DNA of 9,262 bases from UMGS1851 sp900555605 (GTDB lineage Bacteria; Bacillota; Clostridia; UBA1212; UBA1255): NCBI GenBank assembly GCA_902472555.1, contig CABROF010000101.1, positions 1 to 9,262 of the forward strand. The letters are read 5' to 3'. The position numbers and the translations under genes are program-made. Of this stretch, positions 1-3,789 are shown in pieces (position 1 is the stretch's first letter; every line of letters starts with the position of its first letter). The notes beneath the pieces are model-generated. The model ran no database searches and had not been told where the DNA came from. It saw only the letters and a program-made list of their open reading frames with translations.

Positions 1-2
1 TA

Positions 3-254
3 CAGACAGCACCACTGGCACCACTGGCGCCGCCGGCGCCGCGAAAGGGGACGAAGCAATATAAAGTGCTGAGTCAGTTCGACCCATGTTTCGGCGGCAG
101 GTTTGACCCGTCCATATTGGAGCAGACATTGAATTTTTACGCACAGCAGGGATGGCGCGCGGTATCCTGTACAACGGCAGAATTCGCCGGAGCAGGAGGC
201 TGGAATCCGGCAAAACCCTATTTTATCGCGATTTTAGAAAGAGACATTTCGTGA
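3..254 (+). CDS. DUF4177 domain protein, C-terminal part (5' truncated by window)
   Basis: The frame is open from the first bases of the window to the TGA at 252-254, giving about 83 residues with no start codon visible, so the gene begins upstream. An internal GTG at 66 could be misread as a start, but the frame continues through it. The visible N-terminal stretch is a Pro/Ala-rich linker (APLAPLAPPAPRKG), encoded partly by a short DNA direct repeat near position 10-30. The rest matches the DUF4177 pattern as I know it: a QYKVL strand, a GGRFDP turn, a helix LEQTLNFYAQQGWRAVS with the characteristic GW, and a final strand ILERD. DUF4177 proteins are small, soluble and of unknown function, often appended to a zinc ribbon or SHOCT-like segment. 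Whether that is so here cannot be seen. It is 67 nt upstream of the isomerase on the same strand, so co-transcription is possible. Family assignment is fairly sure, function unknown. Confidence 0.75.
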   Translation, partial: QTAPLAPLAPPAPRKGTKQYKVLSQFDPCFGGRFDPSILEQTLNFYAQQGWRAVSCTTAEFAGAGGWNPAKPYFIAILERDIS

Positions 255-321
255 AAGAACGAAATAAAATCAAATAAGAGATATTGCCGCCGATTGCAGG
301 CGGCGGGAACGGAGGATATTT

Positions 322-807
322 ATGATACGAATTGAAATGGAAGACGGCGGCGTAATGAAGCTGGAGCTGTATCCGGAGATCGCCCCCAAGACAGTCGCAA
401 ATTTTGTGAAACTGGTAAAAGAGGGATTTTATGACGGACTGATCTTTCATCGCGTCATTCCGGGCTTTATGATCCAAGGCGGAGACCCGATGGGAAACGG
501 CATGGGCGGCGCAAAGGAAAATATTGTGGGTGAGTTTGCCGCAAACGGCTATCAGAACGATTTATCCCATACGCGCGGGGTTATCTCCATGGCTCGGGCT
601 ATGAACCCGAATTCCGCCAGCTCTCAGTTCTTTATCATGCATGCGGACGGCGGGTTCCTGGACGGCCAGTATGCGGCATTCGGCAGAGTGATTGAGGGCA
701 TGGATGTTGTGGATCGGATTGCGGCTGCTGAGACAAATGCAAACGACAAGCCACTCCGTGATCAGGTGATCAAATCCATCACCTTTATAGAGGAGGCAAA
801 TTCCTGA
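322..807 (+). CDS. Cyclophilin-type peptidyl-prolyl cis-trans isomerase
   Basis: This 161-residue protein is a single cyclophilin domain that catalyses cis-trans isomerisation of X-Pro bonds and assists protein folding. There is no signal peptide, so it should be cytoplasmic, like E. coli PpiB. The active-site block FHRVIPGFMIQGGDP gives R44, F49, M50 and Q52 (equivalents of human CypA R55, F60, M61, Q63). The second block, SMARAMNPNSASSQFFI, gives A91, Q102 and F104. The position of CypA W121, which contacts cyclosporin, is F112 (GFLDGQYAAFGRV), as in many bacterial cyclophilins, suggesting weak cyclosporin binding. The start is supported by GGAGG at 311-315, six bases before the ATG. The length is normal for a minimal bacterial cyclophilin. 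The gene ends before a bidirectional terminator. I leave the symbol empty because ppiA/ppiB naming is ambiguous in Bacillota. Confidence 0.95.
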   Translation: MIRIEMEDGGVMKLELYPEIAPKTVANFVKLVKEGFYDGLIFHRVIPGFMIQGGDPMGNGMGGAKENIVGEFAANGYQNDLSHTRGVISMARAMNPNSASSQFFIMHADGGFLDGQYAAFGRVIEGMDVVDRIAAAETNANDKPLRDQVIKSITFIEEANS

Positions 808-834
808 GACGGGTAAAATATTGGTGCGACATTC

Positions 835-873
835 AAAACGGCGGGCGCTCCGACAGGGCGGTTCCGCCGTTTT
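835..873. terminator. Bidirectional intrinsic terminator between convergent genes
   Basis: A perfect 10 bp inverted repeat (AAAACGGCGG at 835-844, CCGCCGTTTT at 864-873) encloses a 19 nt loop. Each strand reads a GC-rich stem ending in a T run, so the structure can stop the isomerase transcript (plus) and the kinase/DUF4432-remnant transcript (minus). It lies 27 bp after the isomerase stop. The loop is rather long, so efficiency is uncertain. Confidence 0.7.
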
Positions 874-924
874 GTTGGAGTTCCTGCCGACAAAATCTGC
901 CGGGGGTAAAATACGCACAGCGGG

Positions 925-1090
925 TCAGCGCTGCAATTCCAGCTGTAACTCATAGTGCAGCTGCTCCTCCGGCGGCAGCATGACCAGTCTGTTTTTCCGT
1001 CCGCCTCCGATCTCTGCCGTCTACATGGCAATTACCCGGCTCGATCCCCAGTACATAGTCCCGGTTGCCCATCATTTTTTCTTTTATACT
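925..1090 (-). pseudogene. C-terminal remnant of a DUF4432 (aldose-1-epimerase-like) gene, frameshifted
   Basis: Read on the minus strand directly after the kinase stop codon and in the same frame, the sequence encodes KEKMMGNRDYVLGIEPGN and then CHVDGRD. This matches my recollection of the conserved C-terminal region of DUF4432 proteins, a sugar-binding family of the aldose-1-epimerase/galactose-mutarotase fold. After GRD the frame is lost. Dropping one A from the A5 run (plus-strand T5 at 992-996) restores ENRLVMLPPEEQLHYELQLE and a stop at 925-927, again family-like (a PGE-type turn followed by an alternating strand). Only about 54 of the roughly 300 or more residues expected remain, with no own start or ribosome binding site, so this is a truncated fragment and not merely a frameshifted gene. 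A sugar epimerase beside a sugar kinase is a common pairing, so a deletion probably removed most of a former operon partner. The assignment is from remembered motifs; a profile search would settle it. Confidence 0.65.
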
Positions 1091-2020
1091 TCAGCAGCGG
1101 CCGCCGATTTGTTCAAGCAGTTTCTGCGGGTACGCGGGGACCGCGCCCAGCTGAGTAACCACGTAATCGCTTAAAATTACTGCCCGGTTCAAACAGTCGG
1201 ACAAAGCGGCGCCATTTAAGTAGTTATACAGAAAACAAGCGGAAAAGCTGTCCCCAGCGCCCACCGTAGAACGCACGGCGCTGGTGGGACGGTCGGAATA
1301 AAGGATCGTTCCGTCCCGCTGGTACAGCATGGCTCCGTCTTTATTCAGCGTCACAATAATCAGCTTAATTTCATAGGTGCGCGAAAGATGGGCGCACAAC
1401 CGCACAGTATAATCTGACTCAAACGCTTGCTCTTCAGTCGGTGCAGAAGCATCCGGCAGCATACCGAGCCGGGCAAAAACGCCATACTCCTCTTTGCTGA
1501 TTTTCAGGATTGTAGCCTGCCGCAGACACTGCGCAACTAATTCCCGGCTGTAAAAGTGCTGCCGGATATTAATATCGCAAAAGATTTCTTTGAATTTGGA
1601 GGTGTTTTTCAGCAATGCGGCCAAAGAAGCCCGAGAGACCGGACTGCGCTGCGCCAGCGTCCCCATGTAAAATGCATCATAAGTACAGTGCTTCAGATCT
1701 GCGCAGGCTTTGTCAGCGGAAATAAAATCAAAGGAAATATCCGGCGGCAGCATATAAGAGGGAATTCCTCTTTGATCTACAGAAACATTGCACACTGAGG
1801 TCGGAGCCTCTGTCTTCGCAATATAATCTGTATGCAGGCCGGCCGCCGCAGCAGCTGCCAGGGTTTCTTCTCCGAGTGCATCCTTGCCGACTGCGGATAC
1901 CAGAAATACCTCTGCTCCGAGCTTTGCCATATGTGCGCTGAAATTAAAGGGCGCTCCGCCGATTTCTTTTTGCGTGGGAAAAATATCCCACAGCACCTCT
2001 CCGAATACGAGTACTTTCAT
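1091..2020 (-). CDS. PfkB-family carbohydrate kinase, fructokinase-like
   Basis: This 309-residue protein should phosphorylate a sugar, or a related alcohol such as a nucleoside, using ATP in the cytoplasm. It opens with MKVLVFGEVLWDIFP, typical of fructokinase-like PfkB proteins. The substrate-binding glycine motif IGGAPFNFSAHMAKLG is at about residues 20-35, the DINIR strand at 149-153, an ATP-region strand VTLNKDGAMLY near 223-233, and the PfkB signature 2, TVGAGDSFSACFL, at about 252-264 with catalytic base D257. The frame stays open upstream to 2131, but I choose the ATG at 2018-2020 because the family begins there and GGAGAG lies four bases before it. The upstream extension is Arg/Cys-rich and unlike any kinase. 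Fructose is the best guess from the N-terminus, but PfkB substrates cannot be read reliably from motifs. The DUF4432 remnant directly downstream suggests that the original operon handled a sugar needing both a kinase and an epimerase-like enzyme. Confidence 0.88.
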   Translation of the reverse strand: MKVLVFGEVLWDIFPTQKEIGGAPFNFSAHMAKLGAEVFLVSAVGKDALGEETLAAAAAAGLHTDYIAKTEAPTSVCNVSVDQRGIPSYMLPPDISFDFISADKACADLKHCTYDAFYMGTLAQRSPVSRASLAALLKNTSKFKEIFCDINIRQHFYSRELVAQCLRQATILKISKEEYGVFARLGMLPDASAPTEEQAFESDYTVRLCAHLSRTYEIKLIIVTLNKDGAMLYQRDGTILYSDRPTSAVRSTVGAGDSFSACFLYNYLNGAALSDCLNRAVILSDYVVTQLGAVPAYPQKLLEQIGGRC

Positions 2021-2122
2021 GCTGCTCTCCATTCTGCTCTCACAGCGCACAGCGGCGCCGCCGTGGATTTTTTCAATGCACCTTCTGATAAATTTCCTGC
2101 GGCAGTGCACCGCGAGGGGATA

Positions 2123-2138
2123 ATTATACAATATATTG
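2123..2138 (-). promoter_or_regulatory. Candidate kinase promoter -10 with adjoining 10 bp palindrome
   Basis: On the minus strand a perfect TATAAT occurs at 2128-2123, about 100 bp before the kinase ATG. A fully palindromic CAATATATTG lies at 2129-2138, just upstream in the spacer position. No convincing -35 hexamer is present at 16-18 bp spacing, so the promoter may need an activator, or the match may be chance in an AT-rich patch. The palindrome could be an operator, but nothing else supports this. Confidence 0.35.
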
Positions 2139-2204
2139 GTTCAAATTACTATTCGCATTTTGACATTTCTTTATCGTTCCGTGCGCAACTTAGGTGCCTT
2201 ATAC

Positions 2205-2258
2205 GGCGGAGAAGGCGGCAAGAAAGGTGGGCAAGGAAGGCGGCAAGGAAGGCGGCGG
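2205..2258. repeat. Purine-rich 12 bp imperfect tandem repeat
   Basis: The plus strand is almost pure G/A with regular C. The unit AAGGAAGGCGGC is exactly duplicated at 2233-2244 and 2245-2256 and is preceded by two degenerate copies (around 2210-2219 and 2221-2232). It sits in the gap between the kinase promoter and the Hsp20 terminator. No plausible gene covers it. The 12 bp period would keep a reading frame, but the encoded products are low-complexity and lack a start context, so I treat it as non-coding. Confidence 0.55.
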
Positions 2259-2289
2259 AATACCGGAGCGGCCGCACTCAAAAAATGCA

Positions 2290-2323
2290 AAGAAAAACGC
2301 CGCCCCGCATGGGACGGCGTTTC
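2290..2323 (-). terminator. Intrinsic terminator of the hsp20 transcript
   Basis: On the minus strand an 8 bp stem (AAACGCCG / CGGCGTTT, plus 2316-2323 and 2296-2303) is extended by an inner CCC/GGG pair around a GCAT-type loop. It is followed by a T5-C-T3 run (plus A-run 2298-2290). The orientation fits termination of hsp20, whose stop codon is about 125 bp upstream on that strand. The intervening stretch is the pentamer-periodic tract. Confidence 0.8.
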
Positions 2324-2350
2324 GGATTGCAGGCCGGATCGGTTGATCCG

Positions 2351-2465
2351 TTGAATTCAGTTCATTCGGTTCAGTTTATTCCGTTCAACTCGGCTCAGTT
2401 CCGTTCCGTTCAACTCAGTCCGATCCAACCCACTTCAGTCCAACCCACTTCAGTTCAATTCAATC
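2351..2465. repeat. Degenerate pentanucleotide-periodic tract downstream of hsp20
   Basis: The plus strand can be cut into successive five-base units of consensus YYCRR (TTCAG, TTCAA, TTCCG, CTCAG and similar) for about 115 bp. From 2381 to 2465 there are 17 consecutive pentamers with no phase slip, each with C first and pyrimidines at positions 4 and 5 (units CCGTT, CAACT, CAGTT and so on). Within it, a 15 bp block (three pentamers, TCCAACCCACTTCAG) is exactly duplicated at 2424-2438 and 2439-2453. Between 2361 and 2380 there are two single-base phase slips. The tract overlaps the last codons and stop of hsp20 and ends about 30 bp before the terminator hairpin, so it would be transcribed as the 3' UTR. 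Confidence 0.7.
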
Positions 2466-2878
2466 CTTCTGGAGGACGGCTGTGCGGTCTCTTTTTTAGG
2501 CAGTGTCAGCTTTAATACGCCGTGCTTATAAGAACCGTCGATTTCTTCTGTCTTCACATTCGGAATATGGAAGCTTCTCTGGAAACAGCCGTAAGTACGC
2601 TCCCGTCTGATATAATTTCCGTCTTTATCCTTATCCTCGGACTCATTTTTACGCTCTGCGGAGATCGTCAGATCATGATCGTGAATATCGACTTTGATAT
2701 CCTCCTTCTCAAATCCGGGCAGTTCGGCTTCCAATATGAATTTATCACCCTTATCCTTGATATCGGTTTTAAATTCACCGGCACCGAAGCCCATATCACT
2801 GAAAAAGCTTTTTTCAAAATCATGGAACGCTTGAAACAGATCGCTGTTTTTCCGTTCAAAAGGTGTGAGTTCAAACAT
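2450..2878 (-). CDS. Hsp20 / alpha-crystallin family small heat-shock protein
   Basis: This 142-residue protein is an ATP-independent holdase that binds unfolding proteins as large oligomers in the cytoplasm. It has a short N-terminal arm (residues 1-35: FERKNSDLFQAFHDFEKSFF). The alpha-crystallin domain follows (about 36-130) with LEAELPGFEKEDIKVDI near 49-65, a loop rich in Lys/Asp/Glu (77-87), RRERTYGCFQRSFHIP and the signature GVLKLTLPK at 120-128. The C-terminal tail ends RRIELN, containing an I-x-L version of the I-x-I/V motif that docks subunits together. The start is well supported by GGAGG at 2886-2890, seven bases before the ATG. The stop codon lies inside a pentamer-repeat tract, so the extreme C-terminus is encoded by repeat sequence. 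It is a monocistronic minus-strand gene, probably repressed by HrcA through the CIRCE element upstream. Length and motifs are typical of clostridial Hsp18-type proteins. Confidence 0.95.
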   Translation of the reverse strand: MFELTPFERKNSDLFQAFHDFEKSFFSDMGFGAGEFKTDIKDKGDKFILEAELPGFEKEDIKVDIHDHDLTISAERKNESEDKDKDGNYIRRERTYGCFQRSFHIPNVKTEEIDGSYKHGVLKLTLPKKETAQPSSRRIELN

Positions 2879-2962
2879 TGTAATTCCTCCTTACATACAT
2901 TAGAATCCATGACTGCTGTTTTATGGTCTTTGACACGTTATCCGCATACGGACCAGCTGACC

Positions 2963-2985
2963 GGATATCTTTATTGGATATCTTT
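2963..2985. repeat. Direct repeat GGATATCTTT x2 in the hsp20 leader
   Basis: Two exact 10 bp copies of GGATATCTTT (2963-2972 and 2976-2985) are separated by three bases, each containing the palindrome GATATC. They lie about 90-105 bp upstream of the hsp20 start codon. They do not match the CtsR direct-heptad operator. Function unknown; a short chance duplication is possible. Confidence 0.4.
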
Positions 2986-3001
2986 CCCGATCAACGGCTA
3001 T

Positions 3002-3064
3002 ATTATACATCGTAAAATGTTTCGAATAAATATATAAAATATGAATAAAACATTAAATTAGCAA
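3002..3064 (-). promoter_or_regulatory. Candidate hsp20 promoter region
   Basis: Two options are visible on the minus strand. One is TTGCTA (3064-3059) with a 17 bp spacer to TATTTT (3041-3036). This places the -35 inside one CIRCE half-site, which suits HrcA repression. The other is a perfect TATAAT at 3007-3002 with only a weak TTTATT at the -35 position. Either gives a leader of more than 110 nt. The region is very AT-rich, so hexamer matches are weak evidence. Confidence 0.35.
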
Positions 3065-3084
3065 ACGTGACATGAGAGTGCTAA
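3058..3084. promoter_or_regulatory. CIRCE element (HrcA operator), one half-site degenerate
   Basis: The sequence TTAGCAAAC, nine bases, then GAGTGCTAA has exactly the 9-9-9 architecture of CIRCE (TTAGCACTC-N9-GAGTGCTAA). The right half (3076-3084) is perfect; the left half (3058-3066) differs at two positions. CIRCE is bound by the heat-shock repressor HrcA. It sits upstream of hsp20 on the minus strand and about 70 bp upstream of the divergent marR -35, so hsp20 is the natural target. Confidence 0.85.
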
Positions 3085-3152
3085 TAACAACCGCAGTACA
3101 AAAGCTGTTTTTTTTTGCAGCAGCTGCAGCCCTAAAAACATGATTTGTTCAT

Positions 3153-3180
3153 TTGACTTTCTGTCGTTTGGTGGTATACT
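3153..3180 (+). promoter_or_regulatory. Sigma-A-type promoter of the marR-ABC operon
   Basis: TTGACT (3153-3158) and TATACT (3175-3180) are 16 bp apart, and the -10 is preceded by TGG, giving an extended -10. Transcription should begin near 3187, at the left arm of the inverted repeat described next. No other good promoter precedes the ABC genes, so this probably drives all four. Confidence 0.75.
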
Positions 3181-3184
3181 GTCA

Positions 3185-3227
3185 CAAATAGTTGCCTAAC
3201 ACAACAAATTGCAAGGACAACTATTTG
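3185..3227. promoter_or_regulatory. Inverted repeat at the marR start site, probable autoregulatory operator
   Basis: CAAATAGTTG (3185-3194) and CAACTATTTG (3218-3227) form a perfect 10 bp inverted repeat with a 23 bp centre. The predicted transcription start falls in the left arm. An inner GTTG-N7-CAAC (3191-3205) and two TTGCAA copies 16 bp apart (3209, 3225) add further symmetry. MarR-family repressors commonly bind such dyads at their own promoter, so autorepression is likely. The same repeat could also fold as an RNA hairpin just upstream of the ribosome binding site. Confidence 0.65.
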
Positions 3228-3242
3228 CAATGGCAAGATTAT

Positions 3243-3252
3243 GGAGGTGATC
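3243..3252 (+). promoter_or_regulatory. Extended Shine-Dalgarno deciding the marR start
   Basis: GGAGGTGATC is a ten-base match to the anti-Shine-Dalgarno end of 16S rRNA. It overlaps the frame's first ATG (3241) and an in-frame GTG (3247), which therefore cannot be the start. It points to the GTG at 3259, 11 bases after GGAGG. Confidence 0.7.
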
Positions 3253-3258
3253 ATCCTT

Positions 3259-3756
3259 GTGGAAAAGCTGAATTTGTCAGATTTAATGAATGCTATGCAC
3301 GGACTTTCAAGAACAATTAATACCAGAGAAGCATTCGGCAATATTCCGCGGGCAGAATTTTTTGTAATGGCGCTTTTGGACGAACATACGGATGTGAGGC
3401 ACATTCCGGGCAGTCCGGAACGCGGGAACGGCATGATGACCGTCACGCAAATCGCTAATATTATGGAAATGACGACTCCGGCAGCCTCCAAGCTGCTTCG
3501 TATTATTGAAGGAAAAGGATATATTGCGCGTGTTTTGGACGATAAAGACCGGCGCGTAGTGTATATCCGGCTGACGGAAAAGGGCTCCGCGCTGATTACG
3601 GCTTCTAAAAAGAAAGCAGAGGAAAAAACCGCGAAAATTTTAGAAAAGCTGGGAGAGGAAGATGCAAGAGAACTGATCCGTATTTTCGGACGGCTGCGTG
3701 CAATTGTGCAGGAAGCGCATGAGGAACAAAAGGTTGACTGCGGCGGCCGGTCTTAA
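3259..3756 (+). CDS. MarR-family winged-helix transcriptional regulator
   Basis: From the GTG at 3259 this is a 165-residue, probably dimeric repressor. The winged helix-turn-helix covers about residues 61-110: TVTQIANIMEMTTPAASKLL (helix-turn-helix with recognition helix near 72-84), IIEGKGYIARV, then the wing with the family-typical DDKDRRVVYIRLTEKG. The flanking helices (1-40 and 112-158, the latter Lys/Glu-rich) would make the dimer interface and ligand pocket. An insertion of about a dozen residues (RHIPGSPERGNG, near 47-58) lengthens the loop before the DNA-binding helix compared with a minimal MarR. The start is chosen by the long Shine-Dalgarno at 3243-3252. It is first in the operon, 33 nt before the ABC genes, with a dyad at its own promoter, so it most likely represses itself and the exporter until an effector, perhaps an exported compound, binds. 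The effector is unknown. Confidence 0.92.
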   Translation: MEKLNLSDLMNAMHGLSRTINTREAFGNIPRAEFFVMALLDEHTDVRHIPGSPERGNGMMTVTQIANIMEMTTPAASKLLRIIEGKGYIARVLDDKDRRVVYIRLTEKGSALITASKKKAEEKTAKILEKLGEEDARELIRIFGRLRAIVQEAHEEQKVDCGGRS

Positions 3757-3789
3757 GGCGGGTCGCTGCATAGAAGAATGGAGGTTTAT

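Noticed and set aside
286..304. GCCGCC / GGCGGC hairpin between the DUF4177 gene and the isomerase
   Set aside because: Six base pairs with no T run on either strand and only six bases before the ribosome binding site; too weak to call a terminator.
1832..2515. Plus-strand open frame of 227 codons across the kinase start and both repeats
   Set aside because: It overlaps the kinase antisense and reads repeats as low-complexity protein; no start context and no family resemblance.
2873..2895. Possible RNA thermometer at the hsp20 ribosome binding site (TGTAA-GGAGGAA-TTACA)
   Set aside because: The five-pair stem would expose GGAGG in the loop and not hide it, which is the opposite of a thermosensor; no ROSE or fourU-like pairing was found by eye.
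3108..3116. T9 run upstream of the marR promoter, considered as a terminator tail
   Set aside because: No stable stem directly precedes it on the plus strand; the neighbouring GCAGCTGC palindrome is on the wrong side. More likely an AT-rich upstream promoter element or chance.
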